From: Phycomyces nitens
Lineage: Eukaryota > Mucoromycota > Mucoromycetes > Mucorales > Phycomycetaceae
Direction of reading: 5' to 3'
Length of the DNA stretch: 64,000 bases
Assembly: GCA_022702545.1 (NCBI GenBank)
Contig: JAHRBC010000005.1
Location: forward strand, 1,674,001-1,738,000
Positions within the stretch are counted from its first letter, which is position 1. The number at the start of each line of letters is the position of its first letter. The translations under genes were made by a program, and so were the position numbers. The notes under the pieces are model-generated. The model did no database searches. It was not told where the DNA came from and saw nothing but the letters and a program-made list of their open reading frames with translations. Positions 28,437-38,599 of the stretch are shown here, piece after piece.

Positions 28437-29063
28437 CTGGGAGGATATTAGTTCAATAGATTCTGTACATTAAACTAATCTCAATATGAATCTACTACAT
28501 TACGGCCAAAGAAGTTTTTGATATATTTAAAAGTTAGTAGAGGCGGCAGAAGAAGAAGAAGCGAAAGAAGAAGAAGAAAACATGGATTGGATTGGATTAG
28601 CATGAGACTTGGTGATTAGCTACAGATGTAAAGAATCTATTATTTTGAGTGTATAGAAAGTGCATGGCAGACACTATAAAGATATTATTACCATAAAAGG
28701 CAAGCAGAGAGTTGCACATATCTCTTAATTTTCTATATACCAGTAATACTGGTATATGGCTCAGTCGGTTAAGGCGTCGGATTTTCATTTCCGGGACCGG
28801 GGTTCGATCCTCGGTTCCGGAATTTGGACTTACGCTGTCGTAGCCGACTGGGCTAATATAACTGGGGCAGTACCTGAGATTTCTTGAAATCTCAGCTTGG
28901 ACTTCGGTACCCGGGGATTCCAATCTACCAAGCCTAGCTTGGTAGAGTACTGTTGCATTTTTTTTTATTTTCCAAATTTCATCTCTTTGCAACCAAAACT
29001 CTAAACATTTGTCATTGAGCCCCCCCTTTTTTTTTCTAATTAATTTTAAGTATTTTATCCAAA
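28437..29063 (-). repeat. long repeat, copy 3 (inverted, truncated)
   Basis: Reverse complement of about 32520-33161. Identity ends sharply after CCCAGCAACAAA on one side and at the TTTGGATAAAATACTTA block on the other. It is about 630 bases long and lacks the distal 0.95 kb shared by copies 1 and 2. The tRNA-like head is therefore read on the plus strand here. Confidence 0.8.
28754..28966 (+). ncRNA. tRNA-headed, hairpin-rich putative Pol III unit (repeat copy 3)
   Basis: From 28756 an A box TGGCTCAGTCGG is followed by a B box GGTTCGATCC (28801-28810) within a T-arm. A body of about 140 bases holds the perfect inverted repeats GAGATTTC/GAAATCTC and CTACCAAGC/GCTTGGTAG, and the unit closes in a run of nine T (28958-28966), a classic Pol III terminator. 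The head cannot form a full tRNA acceptor stem. This layout matches a tRNA-derived SINE or a short structured ncRNA of about 210 nt. The same boxes occur in the two other copies. Confidence 0.55.
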
Positions 29064-29079
29064 GACAATCAACAATTAA

Positions 29080-29226
29080 AAAAAAGGGGAGGGGGATTCA
29101 ATTGCAGATTCTCAACGTCTTGATTACCAATATATAAAACTAGGAAAGTAAAATTAAAAATAAAATCCAGGAGCTCCCTAATAGATAAATAAATAAAAAT
29201 ACAAAATAAAAAACAGTACTCTATCA
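29080..29226 (+). repeat. diverged boundary sequence related to the long repeat
   Basis: Matches 7390-7520 in block order (G-run with TTCAAT, TTGAT.ACCAATATATAAAACT, then ACAGTACTCTA). It lies at the left edge of the Tc1/mariner pseudogene, so it may be the decayed end of that DNA transposon. Confidence 0.4.
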
Positions 29227-29256
29227 AACTGCTCAGAGATGGGTCAGACAGTATAA

Positions 29257-30350
29257 TATGTGTCCTGAGTATTTGTGAGAGCTGTGAAAACGTAGATCGT
29301 GAATGCATATTAACCGGAGACCATGCAACAACTGTTATCAACTTCATTGATGCTAATCCCTCTGCTGTTGTTGTAAAAGTCACCGAGAATTTATTGAAGC
29401 GATTTGATGATGTTAAAGTCTCAAGCAGCACTGTTTATAGCTTTATAAGAAGCGAATGTGTCCTTTCGTCAAAAATAGCTGATTTTCACTCTATCGAGAG
29501 AAACAGTACAGCGAAGAGTGGGGAACGACATGACAAGTGTGGTATACACACCACAGCTGAGTGAAATACAAACTCCACAACCGATATCTGGTTCCTCTTT
29601 GCTAATGACCATGGCAAGATAACATCCCAGGAGCAGTTACACACCAGGCACACGTACACTTCACACTACTACAGTGATAACCGACCATTACACAATAGAG
29701 ATTAATAGAACAAGGGAACTAGAATAATAACTATATAAACCACCATAATATTCTTTCTTCAATAAATAACACTCTCACAGTATCTATAAGTTCCCAAAAC
29801 CCTTAATTTACCACAACTAGGTTTGTAACTGAAAAAATACTGACATGAACTTCCTGATGAATTTGCTTTTGATATAAACATGAAACGTTCAAGAGCTTGG
29901 TTCAAAAAAGGTACACATGTTGTTGCTACTAGGCCTACTACGATAGAAAACACAACGTTTATATTGGCTATATTTACCGCAGGTTTGATTAAGATTGGCG
30001 TAAAGAAACCAAGACCTGCCAAGAAGAGAAAGGTTGATGGATATCTAAGCTCTGGGAATGCAATAACACTACACTAGGCTCTTAAAAATAAGTCTTAATG
30101 AAATGTCACTATATAATTATAGATACGCCACCTATTCACACGACTGAAAGCATAGAAACATATTGAGTACCGTGGTTATAAATGTGTGTATCTTTATATT
30201 TTCTTGAGCTTAACCCAACAGAACAATTTTGGGCAGCGGAAAAGAGTAAGGTTAAGCGCTACAAGTTTTTGTAGGAAGACACTTTATCAAAAAGAATCAC
30301 CGAAGCCTGCAAAAGTGTGGAGAAACGTCATTTTAATGGTTTCGTCTTGC
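29257..30350 (+). pseudogene. Tc1/mariner (DDE_3) transposase pseudogene split by an LTR-like insert
   Basis: Part 1 (29257-29537) reads a helix-turn-helix segment with VTENLLKRFDDVKVSSSTVY and FHSIERNS. An LTR-like repeat then interrupts. Part 2 (29850-30075) resumes with DEFAFDINMKRSRAWFKKGT, the region around the first catalytic Asp, and KKPRPAKKRKVDG. Part 3 (about 30205-30345) has LELNPTEQFWAAEKSKVKR, the stretch next to the third acidic residue. Several stops and frameshifts separate the parts. It is a non-functional DNA transposon, older than the insertion it carries. Confidence 0.8.
29538..29779 (+). mobile_element. LTR-like repeat, copy B, inserted in transposase pseudogene
   Basis: Starts TGTGGTATACACACCACA and ends CACTCTCACA, with a TATATAAAC box at 29732-29740. 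It is about 90 percent similar by eye to the minus copy at 5163-5403, and similarity continues about 35 bases beyond the apparent 3' end in both. Flanking pentamers (ACAAG and GTATC) are not a target-site duplication, so the ends may be placed wrongly or the flanks may have changed. Confidence 0.65.
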
Positions 30351-30434
30351 GTTCTTCCGAGTCTTGGGATGAATGTCGAAACAAAATGCTCATGTAATGG
30401 CCGATATTGACTTCATTAAAAGCCAAATAATAAG

Positions 30435-30895
30435 CAACCAGTTATCTCATGGAAATTTTAAATTTCCATGGGTCTGGGATTAAACTGGGTTTTAAAAAGC
30501 AAAAATGCTTCCTGTTCGGTTTCAGTTGTGGAAAGTCTGTGGACAAAGACAGGAAAATGTTTTCGATTTTTAGTGTTTCCGAGGAATATTTTCCACAAAA
30601 TTTCCACAGGGTATAAAATGGATTAAAATGCAAAATCATTAAAGAATCTCTATAGTTATCTTTTTACTCATAAGCAATAATGTGTACTAAATTTCCCTCA
30701 TTATTAACCGTTCATAAAAGCATTTATTTTTCATTAAACATCTATTTTTCTCTGACAATTCCTTCACTTTTTTATAATTCGTGAATCAACAATTTCCACA
30801 GCTTTGATAATGTAGCGGAGATATTACATTACAGTCGCAGATTAAATATTTTTACAAATATAGAAGTCACAGAATTTCCATGAGATAACTGGTTG
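30435..30895. mobile_element. 461-bp non-autonomous DNA element (MITE) with 23-bp perfect TIRs
   Basis: The left end begins CAACCAGTTATCTCATGG and the right end (30873-30895) is its exact reverse complement over 23 bases. The interior has no open frame of note but repeats TTTCCACA/TGTGGAAA motifs. Size and structure fit a miniature inverted-repeat element. Clear target-site duplications are not visible next to the ends (AATAAG and TCTAAT), so the superfamily cannot be assigned. Confidence 0.8.
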
Positions 30896-31133
30896 TCTAA
30901 TTAAGACATAAGAATAAGGTAAGCAACAAGCACGGAACAAAAAAAAACAGACGCATAACCCACGCAACCAACGTTTATGAGGACATTTATGAGGATGTCC
31001 TCAAAATCGAGTTAGGTTTTGCAGAATTGATATCTTATCGCCCTCAAGAACGTATTGGCAACTCTGACACATTTGAATTCGATTTTCAATATCGTAAAGA
31101 ATCAAGTTTATTTTTGTGAACAAAAAAAAAGAA

Positions 31134-31905
31134 TCATTGAAGGGGACGGGTGGTGATCGAGGGCCGTTTTCGATTTCTGCTCTGACTGACAACATGATCA
31201 TGATCATTAAATGATATAGTTTGACGCTTTCGGGTCTGTAATGTTGTTGGGATATCATCGTCGTTATAAGCAGTGCACATACTATCGTACACTGAAATAA
31301 TATTCACGATGGTATCAACTTGCCCGACGTATAATGAAAGATCAAAGATTCTACCAGGGATAAGCAGCTGTCCAATTTCATACATGATATACATGCCGTC
31401 GTACATAAGAATGACAATGTAAAAGAAAACACGGCGCCCAACCACTTGCATGGCAAGTACACCCTTCATATTGTTCACATCAATGGAATTCTTGGCAAAA
31501 ATCCCCAGACGAACAAGATCCCTGGCAAGCAGGTATTTGTTTTCTGCCTGGCTGTGACACTTTGCTTCTGAATCCATGTGTGACGCCCCAACTCGATCCA
31601 TCCAATACGTTGATGCATGCATCGGGCCGCTCATTGTTGACAATAATCGTGCTGGAACCTTTGGCCTCTTCATTTATAGCAGTAATCCACTGGAACAAAT
31701 TGCCGTATTCTGGATCATCGAACAACGGGTTCAGCGCTGGTGCTATGAATCGATTGATTAACTCTTGCTCCAAACTTGTATTGACGTCTTCAATTGAGGG
31801 TGATCGAATTAATGATGGGAAAGATTTAATGATCTGGTGTTCCTCTTTGCTGACCTGCTTACGAAGCAGCAGGAGTTGAATGACTGCCTCATCACGGTCC
31901 ACCTT
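31134..31905 (-). pseudogene. frameshifted copy of an element-associated protein family of unknown function
   Basis: Two overlapping minus frames form one protein: 31902 downward (DRDEAVIQLLLLRKQ, then PLFDDPEYGNLFQWI and RPDACINVLDG) and, after a one-base shift near 31545-31560, a frame continuing SQAENKYLLARDLVRLGIFA and GVLAMQVVGRRVFFYIVIL. The order PLFDDP - RPDACI - LLARDLLR - QVVGR is familiar to me from uncharacterised proteins repeated in Mucoromycota genomes, often near mobile DNA. This is memory, not a search. There is no ATG near the start, and a preceding splice acceptor (CACACAAG) is possible. It lies about 60 bases downstream of LTR-like copy C in the same orientation. Confidence 0.55.
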
Positions 31906-31963
31906 GTGTGTGCGGAGTGAGGTATATTGGTTTGTTAGTATCTTGTAAGGGAAATAATAATAC

Positions 31964-32327
31964 TGCGAGAGTGCTATTTATTGAAGAAAGAATAAAGAGG
32001 TTTGGGGTTTTTATATTTGACTTTCACATTTTATGTAAATAATATAACGTACAGTTTTTTCATTTAGACATTTGGGGATTGTCTATCAGTGGATACCGTT
32101 AAACCGATACAGCGTAAACCAAGTCAAGAACTACATGAATTGCCAAGAATAGTGTAAAATACAAGTCAACATATAAAAATGTTTATTGAGTAAATTTTAC
32201 AATTGATTTATACGTAATTTTGTGACTCGTCATCGGCTGTGTTCATTTACTGATACCGATTAGCAATGATTAGCCTGAGATCAGCCGTAGAGGTTATTTT
32301 CACTCGGTTATGGTGTGTATACCACAA
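31964..32327 (-). mobile_element. LTR-like repeat, copy C
   Basis: Minus orientation. The 5' terminal palindrome half is readable as TGTGGTATACACACC (complement of 32313-32327), and the 3' end is CACTCTCGCA at 31964. It is longer (364 bases) and more diverged in the middle than copies A and B. The sequence after its 3' end differs from A and B, so it represents a subfamily. Confidence 0.5.
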
Positions 32328-32329
32328 AT

Positions 32330-32400
32330 GATACTCGTTTGTTGATAAACAGCACTCTCACAGTATTCTTATTTTCCATGAGATACTAACAAATCCAAAT
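32330..32400 (+). repeat. LTR-like repeat, 3'-end fragment D
   Basis: AACAGCACTCTCACAGTATT followed by GAGATACTAACAAA matches the 3' end and downstream flank of copy C, but in the opposite direction. Copies C and D therefore form a head-to-head arrangement. Confidence 0.45.
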
Positions 32401-32489
32401 ACCTCTCTATGAATTGAGTTTATCAAGACCACAGATTGGATTTTGCAAAGAAAAAAGTGGCATTTTGAATTTACAAAACTGGTATTAGT

Positions 32490-34124
32490 CTTTTCAAAAC
32501 GGCTATTTGGCACCATGAGCACTGTGAAATATTCTTTGGATAAAATACTTAAAGTTAATTAGAAAAAAGGGGGGTTCAATGACAAATGTTTAGAGTTTTG
32601 GTTGCAAAGAGATGAAATTTGGAAAATAAAAAAAAATGCAACAGTACTCTACCAAGCTAGGCTTGGTAGATTGGAATCCCCGGGTACCGAAGTCCAAGCT
32701 GAGATTTCAAGAAATCTCAGGTACTGCCCCAGTTATATTAGCCCAGTCGGCTACGACAGCGTAAGTCCAAATTCCGGAACCGAGGTTCGAACCCCGGTCC
32801 CGGAAGTGAAAATCCGACGCCATAACCGACTGAGCCATACACCAGTATTACTGGTATATAGAAAATTAAGAGATACGTGCAACTCTTTGCTTGCCTTTTA
32901 TGGTAAGAATATCTTTATAGTGTCTGCCATGCACTTTCTATACACTCAAAATAATAGATTCTTTACATCTGTAGCTAATCACCAAGTCTCATGCTAATCC
33001 AATCCAATCCATGTTTTCTTCTTCTTCTTTCGCTTCTTCTTCTACCGCCTCTACTAACTTTTAAATATATCAAAAACTTCTTTGGCTGTAATGTAGTAGA
33101 TTCATATTGAGATTGCTTTAATGTACAGAATCTATTGAACTAATATCCTCCCAGCAACAAAATACACCAAGTATCTTTAACGTTTGGCAATAGACAGAAA
33201 GAGAGGAAATAATGTACTTGCAGTCATGTGTCACTCTTTTTTTCTCTATAAAAACTATTTACAATCTTGAATTCAATATCAGTCTAGTTGATACTGTTGA
33301 CTCGAATAAAAAAAAACAGGATAAAAGTATTATTAGGGGAATTAAAAGGGTAAAGAGATGATAACCAGAGGAATGAAAAAAAAACCAGTACATAGAGATA
33401 TATACGTGTCAGCAAAAAGAGAATAAGAAACTCAAACAAGGCTAAACAAAAGTAAATCCAATAAATCATCTCTTTCACAATTGTCTTTGTTGGTATAATT
33501 CGGATGGTGTCTAGTTACTAGTAGAAAAGTCCATTTGATATCCAAAGAAAATCAACTAGATAGAGACCCCAAACTATCTACCTAATGTCCATGCTTACAA
33601 ATTCATTGAGTTTATTGATTTGCTACAATACTAGTTGATATACTTGCATTTTCCATTCTTCTTTTCCAGACCATATAAAGACAAACTCGAAATGTTGTTG
33701 ACCGGCCATCAAAACGAAACAAAAAAGTCATGGCTTTATTCCAAGGAACAATATTTGAGATGTATTGAATAATAATATGGTTTCAACATTAATCCAATAT
33801 ACAACATTAAATCACTTTAGAAAGACTCTGGTCAAAGAGCGGATAAGGATAAAAGACCATCTGAAAAGGTTTGCTTTCTATCCATCTTATATCACTATCT
33901 TTAGAAAAATATAATGCTAGGCTTATTGCATACTAAATAAATGTTTTGGTTTTATTATACAGACTACACAAGCAATACGTTATTATTATAAACCCCTAGA
34001 TTGATTGGTTGTATACATGAAAACTAATATCAATGCAAAAGCATGACTCTCATTTATATATCCTAACAAAACTTACTATCGCTCAATATTTGTATGGAAA
34101 CCCTGTAAATCTTTAATATCTTTA
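32490..34124 (+). repeat. long repeat, copy 2 (most complete)
   Basis: Includes the boundary block from about 32490, the hairpin/tRNA-like unit and the distal part to ATATCTTTA at 34124. From 32638 onward it is nearly identical to 7791-9279. No transposase or reverse transcriptase is encoded. A weak minus frame (33284-33478) is shifted by homopolymer length between copies, so it is not under coding constraint. Confidence 0.8.
32772..32839 (-). ncRNA. tRNA-like head of repeat, copy 2
   Basis: Same A box (TGGCTCAGTCGG) and B box (GGTTCGAACCT) on the minus strand as copy 1, with one change in the D-arm side (GGTTATGGCG in place of GGTTAAGGCG). Transcription would run toward the A-run at 32626-32636, which is a T-run terminator on the transcript strand. 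Confidence 0.5.
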
Positions 34125-34814
34125 CACTTTGGAGACTTTGATTAAATTATTTGTTGACTGCTCGAAAAGTATGTTCTTATTAGTGTACGAAGTATACCCT
34201 GAATATTGAAACGATTTTATAAAATACAGGTAACCCTGTTTTATCTTTAAATTCTATGATCCAATATTACTTGTGTTTAATGATAAAAGCCGACTTTTGT
34301 AATGGTTAGCTAGGTTGAGATAAGATATAAAGATGTAAAATAAGTACCGATTATAGGTCGCTGGTTTGGCTTGGCAAAGTAATATGGATGGAAAGAATAT
34401 AAAAGAGAGGGAAAGAAAATAGGAAAGTATGACTATTGGGAATATGAGCATTTGGAATAAATTTAGGTAACGTTATTTCGAAATTAATAGGTCTCAATAA
34501 ACTATCGCAATAATAATCTTATCCACTTTATCTATACATATATTTTATACGTATATGAGCATTAGACTAATCTTTTCAATGGTTTTTTTTAAAGAAAAAG
34601 GTTTGTAAATGTAAATTAAGGTGAAAATGCTTCTTATTGTAAAATATTTTGTTTAATTGTTTGATTATATTCTGTTAAATGATGTTCCAGGGCGAACGAG
34701 TTTAAAGTGGGATAAGGTTCTAGTAACGGAGAGCAAGACCTTTGAAAAGATTCGGTCCAAGAGACCGTTTATGGGTCTTGGACATGCAACCATTCCCTGG
34801 GTAAGCCAAAGACT
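34125..34814. other. AT-rich intergenic downstream of kinase gene
   Basis: No gene recognised. A plus open frame at 34657-34842 overlaps the kinase 3' end and has no features of its own. Confidence 0.5.
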
Positions 34815-35974
34815 TTATTTAGACGTGATTTTAGGCATATAATTCTCCGGGATAGAATTATATCCTTGGTTCACCCATGAATGGTTTCGAATTTCATACA
34901 TTTTGATACGCTTGGTGTGATCTACTACAAATATTTGATTGAGAAGATCAACCAAAGTCGTAGTGAAATGCCCAGGGTATACTAATGGCCTAGATTTGAT
35001 TGTCTTCAGGATCGACGCGGGTGAGAAACCCTTGAATGGCATACGACCTGCTGCCATAGTATACAAGATAACACCCAGACTCCATATGTCACTTGAGGGA
35101 CCTAGATGTGGGATCTCCTCTAGAGCCTCTGGAGAAGAGTACATTAGCGTCCCATAGTAGGTAACTAAAGGAGTACTGTAAGAAAACTCGCTCGTATGAC
35201 CAAAGTCTATGATCTTGACATCGCTTTTCGGCTTTCCGACAAGTATATTCTCCAGTTTAATATCCCTGTGTACAAGGAGATGTTGGTGCAAATAATCAAT
35301 TGCACCAACAATCTGACGAAAAAGATTGCGGCACTTTTCATCTGAAAGCCTCCCACGACGTTTTACTAGCTGAAAGAGATCAAATCCATCAAGATATTCC
35401 ATCACGATGTAAATTTTGTCTTCCTCTCTTATAAGATTCTTGGCTTTGATGATGTTTGGATGATCTATCAAATCCAAAAACTCGTATTCGCGGAGAGCCA
35501 AGTATTCTTTTTTCTTGATAGAATAAGCCTCATCTGAACGCACAGGGTTTTTATCTTTCCTGAGACTTAAGAATGAGTTTTTACGAAGAGTGATCACTTT
35601 GATGGCAACCTAATAAATAATACCTGTAAATAAGTAAAACTCCTTTATAGTAATAAATACATATTTATATATCTATAGTTGTGGGTACTTTCTGCTTCAT
35701 TTTTAACTAGGTCAGTTCCAAACATAACCTTTCCTTGTTCACCCTTGCCAATTTTAGAGTGGATAACAACACCGTATCTGGTATTTTTGACGCCTTTTTT
35801 GACATCTTTTGATGAAATAAGTATTTAATAGGTCAATACCATGTTTAAATAACATCTCTAAAAATTGGATCGAATTGATCAAGACATACCTTTCTTTCTA
35901 AATAAACTTGAAAATATCCGGTTGAAACCACCAAATTCTTTTGTATTTTCATCCTTTCTTACGCGCTTTTGCAT
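34815..35974 (-). CDS. CAMK-like serine/threonine protein kinase, small
   Basis: Exon 1 (35974-35890) encodes MQKRVRKDENTKEFGG and more. Exon 2 starts at 35805 and holds the glycine loop IGKGEQGKV. The last exon (from 35609) has VAIKV, HRDIKLENIL, the DFG motif as IIDFGHTSEF, an activation segment ending SSPEAL, and SDIWSLGVILY, so the catalytic residues are present. After subdomain XI only about 20 residues remain, so no regulatory tail is visible. The family looks CAMKL (KIN1/HSL1/KIN4-like); the ortholog is not assigned. Oddity: the obvious GT donor at 35697 and AG acceptor at 35610-35611 do not preserve the frame, so one junction is wrong or the gene carries a lesion. The exon 1-2 junction (35889/35806) is in frame. 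Confidence 0.75.
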
Positions 35975-36970
35975 AGTTCGAAAATAATATTTAGAAAAAC
36001 TGAAAAGGGATTCTGCGATACTAAATGTATAGATTAAAAGTAAGAAGTAAAAGCAATCGAAAACACTGAAAAATATACCAAAAGAATATTTTATCAAGTT
36101 GACTGCGAATCACATTTGTCGGCTTTTATATGTTTTAAGCATGCTCTATAGCTTACTGCCTTTAGGCTTCACTAGATTGATGGATTTATATTCTTTATTC
36201 TTTATAAAATAAAAGTCTACAACAACAATATAGAACGTACTGGGAACTTATATAGCTGTCCATACAGTTCTAAAGAGTTTCTCAGTATCTTTGTGTTTTA
36301 TTGCTTTTACTTATTATTATTTTAAAAAATAATGATCAATCACAAGGCTTTATAAATTGATCTGATGAGTTTTTTTTAGATATAGCTACACATCCAGTAT
36401 AAACATATATTTATACTCTTTTTCTATACATTCATTCGTCTACCATCAAGCATCTACCTGGGTATTTTCTTAAAAAAAAAACAAGCACAACTCTTTCATT
36501 TTTTTTTACGTTTTAATTGATCTCAAACTACTGCATTTTAAAGCGTCATAGATAAAAATATGCATAAGTAATTACTTTTACCTCTGTCAATGCATCTCAC
36601 TAAATATGCTTTTTTTGTAGAGGTATTACTATTAGAACCGCGTTTTTTTGTCAAAAATTCCAAACGATTCATTTAAAGAGTCTTTCTTTTACTGCCCACT
36701 GGATAATCTTCATGCTTGCTCTACTTTAATGATGGTATGCATACTTTATAGAATACAAGTGTTTCTCCTATATAAGACATCTATAACGGCGAATTAAATG
36801 CCTTTTGTGTATCTATAACAAACATTGGTTCATTAATGCATTAACATTGAAACAAAAAAATATCACGTCACAATATCATAAGCGTTTTATCTCACACCTC
36901 GCAGCTTGCTATATAAACACCATTAGTTTAAAGGTTATTCATATCTATTTTTATCTACAGATATCTCATA
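35975..36970. other. divergent intergenic, AT-rich
   Basis: No gene recognised between the kinase start and the small acidic-protein gene. The right end contains the TATA box listed separately. Confidence 0.45.
36910..36918 (+). promoter_or_regulatory. TATA box of small acidic-protein gene
   Basis: TATATAAAC lies about 60 bases before the ATG at 36971, a normal spacing for a fungal TATA promoter. It suggests regulated rather than housekeeping expression. Confidence 0.5.
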
Positions 36971-37363
36971 ATGGCTGAAGAAATACCTTGCTTGGTTGAC
37001 GAATTTGATGTAGTCGTGGACCCTCCGATTGATATTGAATGTAATTTATTTTTTAAAATGTATACATAATCTACTGTAAATAACACTTTGTATTATAAAT
37101 TAGCCGAAAAGAATGTAGAGGAAACACTGGAAGATCATCTCTGGGATTACACAAACCGAATACTATTTGAAGAAGTTTCCCATCCTTTTCGAGCAGTCTT
37201 CCAGCCTTTTGATGACGACTTCCAGCCTTTCAAAGATGAACCAGTAGAGTCAAAGGAACCTGATGAAGACTTAAATAACATTCCAGTTATAACCTATACC
37301 ACTAGTTTCTGTTGTGCAATGTTTTCAACCATTGATCAAATAATAAGTAGCCCAACGAATTAA
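36971..37363 (+). CDS. small acidic protein with FQPF repeat, unknown function
   Basis: Two exons, 36971-37040 and 37104-37363. The 63-nt intron (T/gtaattt...aattag/CC) keeps the frame. The product has about 109 residues and begins MAEEIPCLVDEFDVVVDPP. It is strongly acidic, has two short tandem units (FQPFDDD and FQPFKDE), and ends with a hydrophobic Cys-containing segment (TSFCCAMFSTIDQIISSP). There is no signal peptide. No family is recognised. The TATA box and clean intron argue that it is a real gene despite its size. It stands alone between two AT-rich gaps. Confidence 0.6.
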
Positions 37364-38599
37364 ATTGTATTTCTTATTCTTGTACGTATTTTGTTGCTCC
37401 AAGATATGTCCTTATTTATATATAAATATATGCTTCTTATGTGTTTATATTTATATATACTGTATTGTTGCAGATTGGCGCTATCTTTGATAAAATATAA
37501 GTTGATTATCCTTTATTCCAGAGTATATTGCATATTCAAGTTTTTCTATAAATGATAGGCATTTATTTAAAGAAAATACTCCAAAAATTTGAAAATAATT
37601 GTACGAGTAATGTAGTTTATTACTGAACTACAGTTTATCATTTGAACATTTGCTGACTATCTGGTAAAGTAAAATATCATACTCGCATACTTTTTATACC
37701 TCTAGCTCGTACACCTGTATAGTTATGATTGATTCTAAAGGCATATTTCAAAATGTGAGTTTAACCTCGTTTTGTGATTGTTTGCATAAATAAGCGCAAG
37801 TTAACATACTTGAACACCACCCGTAATTCTTTCAACATGTGTACTTTAAAAGGTATTTTTTCATCAATGCAAAAAGTTTCTGTGTGTGTGTGTGGCAAAA
37901 TATAAAAGAATATTTTCAACCATCTTTAAATGTCGTAACAAACCACACTTGATCTTAACAAAAGGATCTGGAATAACGCGACAAAAATTAAAGTGCCATA
38001 TACACTAAAAGAATGCGATACAAAAAAATAATTGGTCAGTACATTACAATACTTGGTCTAATGAGTAATACATTGAAACTGGAATAAATAACATCTAGAC
38101 GGCTTATCTTTGTATTTTAATTCAATAGATATATTCTATACTATTTTAAACACTTTTAACAAAACATAATCTATACAATGCTATGTACTAGCAAGACTAT
38201 CTTTTTCCTTGCCTAAAATCGGTAGTGGATTAATGATAGGTTATAATACAAACAGTAAAGCTAAATATTAAAATACTTAGAAGGTATTATAAGATAATAT
38301 ACGGATATCCAAGTTACTTTCTAAACCTTACCCTAAACATTCTAGACCTCATTTAATCTCTAGTAGAAACAAAATATTGTGAATAGGTTTGAAGTGTACG
38401 AGCTCACTGATGATATTTAAAGCTGGTATGGTCAGACTAATAATGGTTTGGATTGCCCTTATTTTGAAAGTGGATATAATTTCAAAAGAAATAGTTTGAA
38501 TAATAATTCACAAGACCCTTTCAAACATTTCAAATATTTTCAAAAAGCACATAGTTTTTGAATTATAGTATCTTATTTTATTTTGAGTATTTATACGTT
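37364..38599. other. AT-rich intergenic
   Basis: No gene recognised. It contains a short (GT)n run near 37880-37892. The right end is the 3' flank of the AP-3 beta gene. Confidence 0.5.

Noticed and set aside
34657..34842. Plus frame overlapping the kinase 3' end
   Set aside because: No motif; antisense to the kinase stop region.
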